From Flavisolibacter amylovorans (lineage in GTDB: Bacteria; Bacteroidota; Bacteroidia; Chitinophagales; Chitinophagaceae), in contig NZ_BAABGY010000015.1 of assembly GCF_039541815.1 (NCBI RefSeq), positions 16,182 through 80,181 of the forward strand: a stretch of 64,000 nucleotides of DNA, given 5' to 3'. Below, one piece after another: positions 1 to 8,822 of this stretch. Under the pieces are notes generated by a model. The model saw nothing but the letters and a program-made list of their open reading frames with translations, made no database searches and was not told where the DNA came from. Position 1 is the first letter of the stretch, and each line of letters starts with the position of its first letter. The position numbers and the translations under genes are program-made.

Positions 1-985
1 CCGCATTGAGCAGCACGCATACGAAAAGAAAAGAGCCGAGCAGGTGCAGCGCCCCGTGCCACTTCTGTGCCCGCGGGAGCGCTGCGCGCCACAGGGGCCC
101 GATGAGCTTCCGGAAGGCCTGTGCCATACCTTTCGTCCACCGGAACTGCTGCACGCGGAAGGCGTCGAGCTCGGCGGGCAGCTCGGCCGGCACCTCTACC
201 TCGGGTGCGTACACGAGGCGCCACCCCTTCAGCTGGGCCCGGTATGAGAGGTCGAGGTCCTCGCTCAGCACGCCGCCGTCCCAGCCGCCCGCCTCCTCGA
301 TGCAGCGCCGCCGCCAGATGCCGGCCGTGCCGCAGAAGTTGATGAAGTAGCCCGCCTCCGAGCGGCCCGCCTGCTCCACCGAGAAGTGCGTGTCGAGCAG
401 GAAGGTCTGGATGCGGGTGAGGTAGTTCTCGTCGCGGTTGAGGTGGCCCCAGCGCGCCTGCACGAGCCCTACTGCGGGATCGGCGAACTGCGGTACGAGG
501 CGCCTCAGAAAATCGGCCGGCGGCAGAAAGTCGGCATCGAATAGGGCGATGAGTGTGCCGCGGGCCTCCCCTAGCCCCTCCTGCAGGGCGCCGGCCTTGA
601 AGTGCGTGCGCACGGAGCGCCGCCGTACCTGGACGTGCAGGCCCTGCCGCCGGAGCGCCGCGGCGGCTTCATCGATGAGTGCCGAAGTGGCGTCGGTAGA
701 GTCGTCGAGCACCTGCACCTCGAAGCGGTCGCGGGGATAATCGAGGTGGGCAAGCGACTGCAGGAGCCGCCCGATCACCGCGCGCTCGTTGTAGACGGGC
801 ACCTGGATGGTCACGAAGGGCAGCGCCCGCGGAACAGGCAGCAGGGGCCGAAGCGGCTGCGCCTTGCGCCGCCGGTAGTGCCAGAGCAGGTGCAGTTGCA
901 CGCCCGCACAGAGCAGCATCCATAGCCCGGTGGCCACATAAAGAGCATACACGAAATAACCGGTATAACGCAGGTACTCAGGCAC
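1..985 (-). CDS. GT2 glycosyltransferase, cellulose-synthase-like (3' part cut by window edge)
   Basis: The minus strand is open from a GTG at 985 to the left edge, so the C-terminus is missing (328 codons visible). An N-terminal hydrophobic segment (YFVYALYVATGLWMLL) precedes a GT-A domain. Visible motifs are VPVYNE, the metal-binding DADF, LSEDLDLSYRA and QQFRWTKG, which are the D, DxD, ED and QxxRW signatures of processive family 2 transferases, followed by the start of a second membrane segment (LLGSFLFVCVLL). Such enzymes polymerise or transfer sugars from nucleotide donors at the inner membrane. The product cannot be told. There is no ATG near the expected N-terminus; GTG at 985 is the furthest upstream start, 18 bases after an in-frame stop. 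Family assignment is firm; the start is moderately sure. Confidence 0.85.
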   Translation of the reverse strand, partial: MPEYLRYTGYFVYALYVATGLWMLLCAGVQLHLLWHYRRRKAQPLRPLLPVPRALPFVTIQVPVYNERAVIGRLLQSLAHLDYPRDRFEVQVLDDSTDATSALIDEAAAALRRQGLHVQVRRRSVRTHFKAGALQEGLGEARGTLIALFDADFLPPADFLRRLVPQFADPAVGLVQARWGHLNRDENYLTRIQTFLLDTHFSVEQAGRSEAGYFINFCGTAGIWRRRCIEEAGGWDGGVLSEDLDLSYRAQLKGWRLVYAPEVEVPAELPAELDAFRVQQFRWTKGMAQAFRKLIGPLWRAALPRAQKWHGALHLLGSFLFVCVLLNA

Positions 986-1034
986 TGTTTCACTTTTGAG
1001 ACCTCAATCCTGAGCAAACGGGATGCCGCGCCGG

Positions 1035-1066
1035 TTGCGGTATTTGCGCCCGATCGCTTATTTTTG
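1035..1066 (+). promoter_or_regulatory. Bacteroidota-type promoter
   Basis: TTG at 1035-1037, then 21 bases, then TATTTTTG at 1059-1066. This fits the TTG / TAnnTTTG (-33/-7) pattern of the Bacteroidota housekeeping sigma factor. It lies 50 bases upstream of the ATG at 1117. Confidence 0.5.
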
Positions 1067-1116
1067 ACGATACCGGCATCCAGGACCGCCGGCGACTTAC
1101 CAAAATCCAATACCTT

Positions 1117-4100
1117 ATGAGAAAGCTGATGCTTCTTCTCGCTGCCTGTTGTGCCCTCGGAACGGCTCAAGGCCAGCACATCTTCAACACCGGTAGCGGC
1201 GACTCGCTCTACCCCGTCACCAACCGCCTCATGGAATACCCGGGTGGCTTCAACCACCGCACCTACCAGGAAGGCACCTCGGTGTTCGGCATGACCAAGG
1301 CCCAGAGTACCTATTATCTCGTCGGCGACTTCACGCACCTGGCGCCCAACCATGGCTCCGCACTGGTGGTGGACACCAACAGCAGCACCGTGCTCAATGC
1401 CGGCAAGTGGCGCGTCGACGGCCTCGTGAAAACGGCCATCCCCGACGGGCAAGGCGGCTTCTACATCGGCGGCTCCTTCTCGCGTATCGGCGACTCGCTG
1501 CGCCGCAACCTGGCACAGGTGGATGCAGCCGGAAAGCCCACAGCCTGGCGCGCCGATGCCGACTCGGTGGTGAACACCCTGCTCCGGCGCAACGACACAC
1601 TCTTCATCGGGGGTGCGTTCCGCAACATCAACAGCGCACCGCGGCATTGCTTCGCGATGTATGCGCTCGGCTCCAACGGCCTGCTCGCCAACGGAAGCGC
1701 TTTTTCGTTCACGCTGATGGGCGCCATCAACAGCCTCCTGCTGGTGCGCGACACCATCGTCTACGGCGGTGCCGACCATTCCAACGGCAACCGGAGCATC
1801 CGCAAATACAGCTTTAAGAACGACAGCCACCTGGCCTGGCAGCTTGCCTTCAACGACTTTGCCGAGGTGCGGCAGATGGCACTGAGTGCCGACTCGGCCA
1901 CGCTGATCTACGGAGGCTACTATAACGGCGAATTCATCAAGGGCGTCAACTACGCTACCGGCACGCAGCGGTACTTCATCAACGTGTCGATGTACTGGCC
2001 CGAAAGTCCTACGAGCGGCAGCGTGCTGGGCCTGGGCGTGCTGGGCAACAAGGCCTATGCTGCAGGCAACTTCGAGCACGTGCTGCCCAGCCTCGGGGGC
2101 ACGCTCAACCGCAAGGGCTTCTTTGCCTTCAACCCGCACACCGGGGCAGTGTTCAATGATAACCTCAACCTCGACTGGTACCCCTCCTTCCTCCTTACGC
2201 GGGGCAACAAGCTGTACCTGAGCGGGCTGTTCAACACCGTCAACGGTACGCCGCGCACGCACTTCGCTGCCGTAGACACCGGTACGCTGCAGCTCAACGC
2301 GCTGCAGTTCGCTCCTTCAGATGCCCTCACTGCGCTGGCCTTTTCGGGCAACAATGCCTACGTGGCCGGCACCTTCTCCGGCATCTACGCTGTGCGGCGG
2401 AACGGCTTTGCCGCCATCGACTCCGCCACCCGGGCGGTGCTTCCCTGGAGCCCGGTCAATACCGAGTTTCGCGAGAACCGCCGGATGATGGTGCGGGGCG
2501 ATTCGCTCTTCGTGTTCGGCTGGAAGTCGCGCTGGAATACGAACTGCATCATCGAGCCCTTCACGCTCCTGAAGATCTACAACCGGCACACGGGCATCGA
2601 GTACAGCGTTCCCAATGCGCTGGCCAGCTTACGGATCGCCGACTGCGTCATCGACGGCAACTACCTCTACGTGACGCAGAACCGGCGCCTGCAGCGCTAT
2701 GTGCTGCCATCGCTCACCCTCGACGCGGGATGGGGGTATACGTGGCTATCGCCGGCCAACGAGCACCAGCCGAACCACATCGTGGTCGACAGCCACAAGG
2801 TGTATACGGTGGGCGATACGCGCTACCGCTACATCTGCAACGGCTTCGGTCCCAAGCGCGCCATCCTGGGCGTATACAGTAAAACTACGGGCGTCATGGA
2901 GTCCTGGTATCCCTACGAGGGCACCAACCCCGATTACGACCAGCCGCGCTTCGAGCGCGCCGTGCTGAGCGGCGACCGCCTCTTCGTGCAGGGTATCTTC
3001 GACAAGCTTAACGGCCAGACCCGCCGCAACTTCGCGGCCCTCAACGTGACCACCGGTGCGCTCACGCCCTGGCAAACGACCTTCGGCCGCACCGAATACA
3101 ACCAGGGCGGGCTCGTATTCAACGGCTTCGAGTTCACCTCCGAGCTGAAGATCTACAACGGGCGGCTCTGGGTAGGCGCCGACATCACGCGCCTTACCGA
3201 CGGTTCCACCTTCCCCGGCTTCGGCGCCATCGACACGGTGAGCGGCGCGCTTACGACGCCTTTCTCCGTGCGCACGTCGGTGTACAGCGAGGCCCCGGTC
3301 TATTCGAACCGCGGCGCGCGCGCCTTTGTGCTGGGCGACGATGAGCTGACGCTGGCCGGCTCCTTCGACTCGGTGAACGCCCGCGCCTATACCAACTTCG
3401 CGCGCTTCAACTTCAACCCGGCCAACCCGGTAGCCGTTTCGGTATGCTCGGGCAGTAGCATCAGCATGGCGTCCCAGCTCGGCGGCAGCAGCTACCAGTG
3501 GCAGGTGAACAACGGCAGCGGCTTCGTCAACATCGCCAACGGCGGCACTTACAGCGGCGCTACCGGTCCCACGCTCACGATATCGGACATCCCTGAAAGC
3601 TTCGCCAACTACCAGTTCCGCGCGGTCGTGAACGGCACGCCGACGGTACCGTACTTCCTCGCCCTCAACATCGCGCCCCAGCCGGCAACGATCACGGCGG
3701 CCGGCACCACTACCTTCTGCCAGGGCGGCTCGGTGCTGCTTTCGTCGTCGGCGACGGGGCAGCGCAACCAATGGTACCGCAACGGCAATATGGTGCCGAA
3801 CGCAGCCGCCGTCAGCTACGCCGCCACGCTTACCGGTAGTTATACGGTACGGGTGCTGCAGGACGGCTGCTACAGCCAGGCTTCCAACGTCATCGACGTA
3901 ACGGCCCACCCGGCCCCGCTGGTCGGTGTGTTTGCCAATACCCCCGCGCTCTGCTCCGGCAATTCGACGCAGGTGTTTGCGAGCGGCGCCAGCACGTATA
4001 GCTGGAGCCCCGCCACGGGCCTCAATGCCACCACGGGCCCGAGCGTTACGGCAACCCCCGCCACCACTACGACCTATACCGTCACCGGCACGGCCAACGG

Positions 4101-4677
4101 CTGCAGCGCCAGCCAGAACGTAACCATCTCGGTAACGCCTTCGGTAACTCCCACGATCAACATCACCTATACGGGCTGCCCGTCGGGCACGATCGTCTTC
4201 AATGCCACCACTACGAACCTCGCCGGCGGCACGGTGCAGTGGTACCGCAACAACATCCCGATGAATACCGGCAACAGCTTTACGGTGACGGGGGCCACCA
4301 ACGGCACGCAGGTGTATGCGCGGCTCACCTCGGGCGCCGTATGCGCCAACCCGCAAAGCGTGAACTCGCAGACGGTGACGCTGAGCTGCATCACGGTAAC
4401 GGCGGTACCCAACATCGAGGGCGTGGAGGATTTCCGCCTGGCGCCCAATCCCACCCCGGGGCCGCTGCAGGTGCTGCTGCGCCTGAACACCGCGAAGAAG
4501 GTATCGTTTGAGATACTGGACGCCACCGGCAGCGTGCTCCGTACCGTGCCCCCTGCGCTGCTTTCCGGAAGCGCGTCGCGCCGCCTCGACCTCGGTGCTT
4601 TGCCGCAGGGACTGTATTACCTGCGCACCACCATCGGCGGCAGGAGCTTCCTGGAGAAAGTGATCGTGCAACGGTAG
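1117..4677 (+). CDS. T9SS-exported surface protein with propeller-like and Ig-like/PKD repeats
   Basis: 1186 aa. A signal peptide (residues 1-19, ending GTAQG) is followed by about 750 residues of recurring 40-60 aa units with the pattern 'R-x-[NH]FAA-[LV]-[DN]-x-x-TG-x-L', for example RRNFAALNVTTGALTPW. These resemble delta-60/galactose-oxidase-like beta-propeller blades. Roughly residues 770-1100 hold Ig/PKD-like modules with QWYRNG and YSWSPATG motifs. The last ~75 residues (LAPNPTPGPLQV to FLEKVIVQR) are a type A C-terminal sorting domain, so the protein should cross the outer membrane through the type IX system and be attached to the surface or released. Probable role is adhesion or matrix binding; no catalytic motif was seen. 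It is monocistronic, with its own promoter and terminator. Confidence 0.85.
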   Translation: MRKLMLLLAACCALGTAQGQHIFNTGSGDSLYPVTNRLMEYPGGFNHRTYQEGTSVFGMTKAQSTYYLVGDFTHLAPNHGSALVVDTNSSTVLNAGKWRVDGLVKTAIPDGQGGFYIGGSFSRIGDSLRRNLAQVDAAGKPTAWRADADSVVNTLLRRNDTLFIGGAFRNINSAPRHCFAMYALGSNGLLANGSAFSFTLMGAINSLLLVRDTIVYGGADHSNGNRSIRKYSFKNDSHLAWQLAFNDFAEVRQMALSADSATLIYGGYYNGEFIKGVNYATGTQRYFINVSMYWPESPTSGSVLGLGVLGNKAYAAGNFEHVLPSLGGTLNRKGFFAFNPHTGAVFNDNLNLDWYPSFLLTRGNKLYLSGLFNTVNGTPRTHFAAVDTGTLQLNALQFAPSDALTALAFSGNNAYVAGTFSGIYAVRRNGFAAIDSATRAVLPWSPVNTEFRENRRMMVRGDSLFVFGWKSRWNTNCIIEPFTLLKIYNRHTGIEYSVPNALASLRIADCVIDGNYLYVTQNRRLQRYVLPSLTLDAGWGYTWLSPANEHQPNHIVVDSHKVYTVGDTRYRYICNGFGPKRAILGVYSKTTGVMESWYPYEGTNPDYDQPRFERAVLSGDRLFVQGIFDKLNGQTRRNFAALNVTTGALTPWQTTFGRTEYNQGGLVFNGFEFTSELKIYNGRLWVGADITRLTDGSTFPGFGAIDTVSGALTTPFSVRTSVYSEAPVYSNRGARAFVLGDDELTLAGSFDSVNARAYTNFARFNFNPANPVAVSVCSGSSISMASQLGGSSYQWQVNNGSGFVNIANGGTYSGATGPTLTISDIPESFANYQFRAVVNGTPTVPYFLALNIAPQPATITAAGTTTFCQGGSVLLSSSATGQRNQWYRNGNMVPNAAAVSYAATLTGSYTVRVLQDGCYSQASNVIDVTAHPAPLVGVFANTPALCSGNSTQVFASGASTYSWSPATGLNATTGPSVTATPATTTTYTVTGTANGCSASQNVTISVTPSVTPTINITYTGCPSGTIVFNATTTNLAGGTVQWYRNNIPMNTGNSFTVTGATNGTQVYARLTSGAVCANPQSVNSQTVTLSCITVTAVPNIEGVEDFRLAPNPTPGPLQVLLRLNTAKKVSFEILDATGSVLRTVPPALLSGSASRRLDLGALPQGLYYLRTTIGGRSFLEKVIVQR

Positions 4678-4945
4678 GGAATGTCGAATAATGAACAAGG
4701 AATGATGAATGAAGAAGGAGGGCCGGTGGCCCTCCTTTTTTGTGTTCGGGAGGGGAGAGAAAGAACGCAGATTCTTATGATCTGTACGATCAACGCGGAT
4801 GCAGCAAGAATATGCTTGCCGACCTGGCTGGAAAGCCGGGGCGTACGATCACACGGTACGATAGGGACTGCCCGCCGCAACAACTCCATCATTCACCGCT
4901 TCGATATTCCTTGTTCCATATTCGATATTCTCTCTTTTCCTGTTC
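4678..4945. repeat. Iterated short-word array in two inverted arms (GAACAAGGAATAT dialect)
   Basis: The left arm, about 4678-4712, reads as variants of 'GAATAATGAACAAGGAAT'. The right arm, about 4885-4945, reads as the reverse complement ('ATTCCTTGTTCCATATTCGA'). An intrinsic terminator lies just after the left arm. The same vocabulary recurs at 50840-50990. No gene is seen between 4743 and 5020. Confidence 0.7.
4715..4742 (+). terminator. Rho-independent terminator
   Basis: AAGGAGGGCC, loop GGT, GGCCCTCCTT, then a T run, 38 bases after the stop of the large T9SS gene. Confidence 0.8.
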
Positions 4946-5020
4946 GTCAACATCGGCGGGAGCTCACATGCTTACACTGCTCAACCGATCTGACATCATC
5001 ACATCAGAGATCTGACATCA

Positions 5021-5048
5021 AAAAGCCCCCGCCAGAGGCGGGGGCTTA
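5021..5048 (-). terminator. Rho-independent terminator for the glycine-zipper gene
   Basis: On the minus strand a GC-rich stem (AAGCCCCCGCC paired with GGCGGGGGCTT) ends in a T run, 20 bases after the stop at 5069. Confidence 0.75.
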
Positions 5049-5068
5049 CTATAAAGGATGGTGACCAA

Positions 5069-5686
5069 TTACTGCTGGATCTGGATGCGACCGTCGTTCT
5101 TGTCTTGCTTGCGGCCGATCACATAGCCACCGCCGGCTCCGATCACTGCGCCGATCACGGCACCGGCGCCACGGTTCTTTTTGTTCAGGATCGCACCACC
5201 GGCTGCACCGGCTACGCCACCGATGATGGCACCTTTAGCGGCCTTGCTCATGCCTTTTTTCTCTTCGGCCTTGGCGGTGTTCTCCGATTCGGAGCTTACC
5301 GAACCCTGGTCGGAGCCTGCCGAGGTACCGCTGCCCGAGGAGGCAGTAGAACTACCGGAAGAAGCCGGGGTGGAGCTGGGCTCCGGAGAAGAGGTACGGG
5401 TGGGCGTGCGGCGTGCGGTAGCGCGGGCCGGGGCCTGCACATAGCGGGTTACGGTGCGTACGCGGGGCGCAGCGGCAGCCACTTCGGTCTTCTGTGCTTC
5501 CAGTTCGTTATCGATGATGAGGGGCTTCTGCGCAGCGGCCATCTTGGCGGCGTTATAGTCGGCAAGACCGGCGGTATCCAGTGCATTCGTTACAGGAGCA
5601 GCGGCCGAAGTCGCAGGGAGTTCGGGCGTGTTGTTACAGGCAACGAGCAGGGCGGCAGAGGAGAGGATAAGTACAAATTTTTTCAT
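5069..5686 (-). CDS. Glycine-zipper lipoprotein
   Basis: 205 aa. The signal sequence ends in LLVAC (lipobox, Cys17), followed by NN, so the protein is predicted to be lipid-anchored. Residues ~25-140 are low-complexity, Ser/Thr/Pro-rich and probably disordered. The C-terminal ~65 residues (KGAIIGGVAGAAGGAILN and GAVIGAVIGAGGGYVIGR) are two glycine-zipper hairpins of the 17-kDa antigen/YMGG type, which pack into membranes. A paralogue with the same architecture lies at 37984. The exact role is unknown; related proteins affect envelope integrity. A terminator follows and no operon partner is present. Confidence 0.8.
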   Translation of the reverse strand: MKKFVLILSSAALLVACNNTPELPATSAAAPVTNALDTAGLADYNAAKMAAAQKPLIIDNELEAQKTEVAAAAPRVRTVTRYVQAPARATARRTPTRTSSPEPSSTPASSGSSTASSGSGTSAGSDQGSVSSESENTAKAEEKKGMSKAAKGAIIGGVAGAAGGAILNKKNRGAGAVIGAVIGAGGGYVIGRKQDKNDGRIQIQQ

Positions 5687-5689
5687 AGA

Positions 5690-6161
5690 TCGTTTTTTAA
5701 GGTTGTTTGACCCCTAATTGCCGAAATCATGCCGATGAACCCTTTCGCTTGTTAAAGAATTGCAGTAGCAGATGCCTTTAAGAAAGCGTTTTGTTAAGGG
5801 GGTCGCTTCGCTCCGTTTATTTGTCTATTGGTCTATTAGTTTATTAGTAAGGCCTCGTTTACAGGGGAAGATTCATTGCGATACTTGAAGGTCATTGCGA
5901 GGAGCGTCCCTGCCGCAGGCAAGGGACTGACGAATCAATCTCCAGCGCCACGCGGAGGGGTCGTTTGCCGCGACGCACATTGGCTGAAGACATGGGCTGA
6001 CGCATATCGAAAACCCACGCCCCTCGACAAGTTCGGGATGGCCGCCGTAGGGTGGTTGCGCACCTATAGCACCGTAATATTCTCCAAAAATTATTTGTGA
6101 TTTGAAAGCCGTGTCGTGCGTCAGCCCAAATCTGAAATCCGAAATCCGAGATCTGACATCC
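5690..6161. other. Gene-free interval with dispersed repeats
   Basis: 5815-5860 carries 8-base words of the GTCTATTG/TTTATTAG type. 5885-5945 carries a GTCATTGCGAGGAGCG-type dispersed element ending in GACGAATCAATC. 6115-6160 carries AATCCGAAATCCGAGATCTG words abutting the stop of the transporter gene at 6162. An ORF across 5876-6100 has a repeat-derived, improbable sequence and is not called. Confidence 0.6.
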
Positions 6162-7262
6162 TCACTCCTGTTTCTTCCGCTTAAAGAGGTTCTTGATCTT
6201 CTTCTTCAGCCCGCCGTCTTCTTTCTTGTCTTGCCCCAGCAGGTAGCCGTAGGGCTGCAGCGGCTCCACGTGGTCGCATACGATCTTGAAGATGCCGACG
6301 AGCGGGATCGCGAGGATCATGCCGGGGATGCCCCAGAGCTGCTCGCCCGCCACGATGCCCACGATGGTGAACAGGGGATTGATATTGACCTCGGCGCCCA
6401 CCACGAGGGGCTCGAGAATATAGGTCTGGATGAACTGCACCAGCGCGTAGGTGATGAGGATGCCGATCAGGATGCTGCTGTCGCCGCCCTGCGCGAGGGC
6501 CATGCCGGCCGTGAGCAGCGTACCGGTGATGTTACCGACAAACGGCACGATCTCGAGTACGCCGCAGAGCACCGCAAAGAAGATCGCGTTCTTGACGCCG
6601 GCCACCGAGAAACCAATGCCGTACATCACCCAGAGGCTTACGATCATCATGGCCATGCCCGTGAGGTATTTCTGCGTCACCTTCTGGATACCGCCCAGTG
6701 CATCCTCCGCGGTGTGCTTCTCGCTATACGGCACGAGGCGCAGCAGGGTTCGCCGCAAGCGGTCGCGGTAATAGAGCATGAGAAAGATATACACCAGCAC
6801 CAGCACCGTACTGGCCAGGATGGAACCGGCGCCGGCAAGCAGCCCGGTGATGATCTTGCCGGTGCGGCCGGGTGAGCCTTTTTGCTGCTCCTTGATCATC
6901 TGGTCCTGCTTCTGCGGGGAGATCCCGCCCTTTTCGCTGATATAGGCCTGGATGTCCTGAAACTTCTTCGTGAGCTGCTGCTCGATCTTGGCGGCGTCGT
7001 CGGTAAACCCGGAGAACTGCCAGGAGATGAAGAAGATGAACAGCCCGATCACGGCCACCACGGTGAGCGTAGCCAGCAGGCAGGCCAGCCCGCGGCCGAG
7101 CCCCTTTCGCTGCAGCCCGCGCGCCATCGGCATCAGCAACATGGCCAGCAGGGCGGCGAAGGTGAGCGGCACCAGGAAGGGGCGCGCATACACCAGGATG
7201 AGGACGAGCAACACCAGTACCGCGAGTACGGCCATGGTGCGGTAGATCTTACGTTCGGGCAT
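6162..7262 (-). CDS. AI-2E family transporter (PerM/YdiK type)
   Basis: 366 aa from ATG 7262 (MPERKIYRT). Upstream in-frame codons reach into the divergent promoter region and are unlikely to be translated. About eight hydrophobic segments are seen, with the usual pattern of two TM helices, a soluble insertion rich in Lys/Gln (EQQLTKKFQDIQAYISEKGG region), then the C-terminal helices with GIPGMILAIPLVGIFKIV. The tail is strongly basic (KKKIKNLFKRKKQE). The family includes exporters of AI-2 and Na+/H+ antiporters, so the substrate is open. A second paralogue lies at 34984. It diverges from ahpC. Confidence 0.85.
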   Translation of the reverse strand: MPERKIYRTMAVLAVLVLLVLILVYARPFLVPLTFAALLAMLLMPMARGLQRKGLGRGLACLLATLTVVAVIGLFIFFISWQFSGFTDDAAKIEQQLTKKFQDIQAYISEKGGISPQKQDQMIKEQQKGSPGRTGKIITGLLAGAGSILASTVLVLVYIFLMLYYRDRLRRTLLRLVPYSEKHTAEDALGGIQKVTQKYLTGMAMMIVSLWVMYGIGFSVAGVKNAIFFAVLCGVLEIVPFVGNITGTLLTAGMALAQGGDSSILIGILITYALVQFIQTYILEPLVVGAEVNINPLFTIVGIVAGEQLWGIPGMILAIPLVGIFKIVCDHVEPLQPYGYLLGQDKKEDGGLKKKIKNLFKRKKQE

Positions 7263-7369
7263 GTACGCAGTTGTTAAAATTCCGTACCAGCCGGGCCGTA
7301 TCACACCCACGCAGGGGGCCCGTTCGACGAGGTCGATGGGGTCATCGATAGAATTTAGCATTGAGCCCC

Positions 7370-7399
7370 TTGCAGTTGCGTCAGACTGACGCACCTTTG
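7370..7399 (+). promoter_or_regulatory. Candidate promoter of ahpC
   Basis: TTG at 7370-7372, 19-base spacer, CACCTTTG at 7392-7399 (7 of 8 to TAnnTTTG as judged by its A and TTTG positions), 17 bases before the ATG. Confidence 0.45.
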
Positions 7400-7415
7400 C
7401 GCCTCGAAAAATACC

Positions 7416-7976
7416 ATGAACAATATGAACAAGACCTTATCCCTGGGCGCACAATTCCCCGACTTCACCAAGAAAGCCGTTGTTTCGATCGAGAAAGGAA
7501 AAGAGTTCTATGACCTCAACTCCGAAGAGATCCGCAACTCCGGCAAGTGGATGGTGATGTTCTGGTGGCCGAAAGATTTCACCTTCGTTTGCCCCACCGA
7601 GATCGCCGAATTCAACAAAGCCTACACCGACTTCGAAGACCGCGACACCATCCTGATCGGCGCATCCACCGACTCCGAGTTCGTGCATGCCGCCTGGCGC
7701 CGCGACCATGAGGACCTGCGCGACCTCCGCTTCCCCATGCTGGCCGACACCTCCAAGTCGCTGGCCACCGAGCTCGGCATCCTCGAGCAGAACGAGAAGG
7801 TTGCCTACCGCGCCACCTTCATCGTAGACCCCCAGGGCACCATCCGCTGGGTATCGCTGTACGACCTCAACGTTGGCCGCAACGTGAAGGAAGTGCTGCG
7901 CGTACTCGACGCCCTGCAAACCGACGAGCTCTGCCCCTGCAACTGGACCAAAGGCGAAGCTACGCTCACCGCATAA
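7416..7976 (+). CDS. ahpC: Alkyl hydroperoxide reductase AhpC (AhpD-linked type)
   Basis: 186 aa peroxiredoxin. The peroxidatic Cys59 sits in FTFVCPTE. Near the end are two cysteines in LCPCNW (Cys173, Cys175), the three-cysteine arrangement known from actinobacterial AhpC (61/174/176 in Mycobacterium), which is reduced by AhpD rather than AhpF. It reduces H2O2, organic peroxides and peroxynitrite in the cytosol. The next gene on the same strand is an AhpD homologue, which supports this reading. ATG 7416 is used; a second in-frame ATG lies three codons later. Confidence 0.92.
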   Translation: MNNMNKTLSLGAQFPDFTKKAVVSIEKGKEFYDLNSEEIRNSGKWMVMFWWPKDFTFVCPTEIAEFNKAYTDFEDRDTILIGASTDSEFVHAAWRRDHEDLRDLRFPMLADTSKSLATELGILEQNEKVAYRATFIVDPQGTIRWVSLYDLNVGRNVKEVLRVLDALQTDELCPCNWTKGEATLTA

Positions 7977-7977
7977 G

Positions 7978-8002
7978 AAAAAGCGCCCCCGGGCGCTTTT
8001 TT
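7978..8002 (+). terminator. Rho-independent terminator after ahpC
   Basis: AAAAAGCGCCC, CC loop, GGGCGCTTTTTT directly after the stop codon. Confidence 0.85.
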
Positions 8003-8170
8003 GATGTCAGATCTCGGATGTGATGATCTCAGATCTGTCTAAAGCCCGGACATTTCCTCCCTTTCCTTCCATCCTCGAATGTCGTAGGAAATGCCCGAAC
8101 GAAAAGAGATCTCAGATCCGCGATCACAGATCTGAGATCGGACCTGGAATCTGAAATCACAAATCAAAAA
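8003..8170. repeat. Iterated GATCTCA/GATCTGA array between ahpC and ahpD
   Basis: Left arm 8003-8035 and right arm 8100-8170 consist of 7-8 base words around AGATCTC/AGATCTG and reverse complements, with a ~65-base spacer. The same vocabulary occurs at 21073-21115 and 28701-28830. The array separates the two ahp genes, so transcription of ahpD may be partly independent. Confidence 0.7.
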
Positions 8171-8181
8171 TACTCTCTAGT

Positions 8182-8775
8182 ATGTTATTTGGAAATACCG
8201 CCTCTGCTGCCCCGGCCGCGGAGCAATTACTGAAAGACCTTGGCCTGGAGCCCGTGCTCCCGCCCCGGCTGCAGGCGCTTGCCGATGCCGACAGCCGCTA
8301 CCTGAAAGACCTCAAGATGAACGTGAGCACCGCCCTCGCCGCCGAGAGCCTCGGTGAGAAAGCCGCCCGCCTCATCGCCGTTGCCGTTGCGGTCAATGAA
8401 AAACACGAAGGGCTCCGCGAAGCCTTCGCTGCCTCCGCCCGCGCCGCCGGCGCCACCGATGCCGAGATCGCCGAAGCGGTGGCCTGCACCAGCCTGATGA
8501 ACGCCAACAACGTGTACTACCGCTTCCGCCACTTCATGCACGAGGAGTTTTACGACAAAGCGCCCGCCGGCATCCGCATGAGCATCATGGCTTCACCGGC
8601 AATGGGTAAGGAGTTGTTCGAGCTCATCAGCCTTGCCGTGAGCGCCATCAACGGCTGCGAGCTCTGCGTTACCTCGCACGAGAAGGCCCTCATCGGGCAC
8701 GGCACCGAGAAGCAGCGCATCCATGATGCCGTACGCTTGGCAGCCGTGCTGAAGAGCCTCGCTGTGCTCCTGTAA
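8182..8775 (+). CDS. ahpD: AhpD-like carboxymuconolactone decarboxylase family protein
   Basis: 197 aa, all-helical CMD fold. The AhpD active-site motif is complete: Glu147 (KELFEL), Cys159 and Cys162 (NGCELCVTSHE) and His166, with the same spacings as the E118/C130/C133/H137 set of mycobacterial AhpD. A CxxC thiol relay of this kind recycles AhpC. It lies about 200 bases downstream of ahpC on the same strand, separated by a terminator and a repeat array. Length is slightly above the ~175 aa family norm because of an N-terminal extension. Confidence 0.9.
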   Translation: MLFGNTASAAPAAEQLLKDLGLEPVLPPRLQALADADSRYLKDLKMNVSTALAAESLGEKAARLIAVAVAVNEKHEGLREAFAASARAAGATDAEIAEAVACTSLMNANNVYYRFRHFMHEEFYDKAPAGIRMSIMASPAMGKELFELISLAVSAINGCELCVTSHEKALIGHGTEKQRIHDAVRLAAVLKSLAVLL

Positions 8776-8790
8776 GCGTATGCAGGCCAC

Positions 8791-8822
8791 AAAAAAACCG
8801 CAGCCTTCGCTGCGGTTTTTTT
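8791..8822. terminator. Bidirectional terminator between convergent genes
   Basis: AAAAAAACCGCAG, loop CCTTCG, CTGCGGTTTTTTT. There are A and T runs on both sides, so it serves both ahpD (+) and the GDPD gene (-), whose stop codon is in the T run. Confidence 0.88.

Noticed and set aside
811..2262. 483-codon minus-strand open frame across the start of the first T9SS gene
   Set aside because: Antisense shadow of a GC-rich gene; Val/His/Ala-rich composition with no domain, and it conflicts with two well-supported genes.
2746..4698. 650-codon minus-strand frame inside the T9SS gene
   Set aside because: Antisense shadow; Arg/His/Gly-rich without motifs, while the plus strand has a signal peptide and sorting domain.
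5876..6100. 74-codon ORF
   Set aside because: Lies in a GTCATTGCGAGGAGCG-type dispersed element; sequence is repeat-driven.
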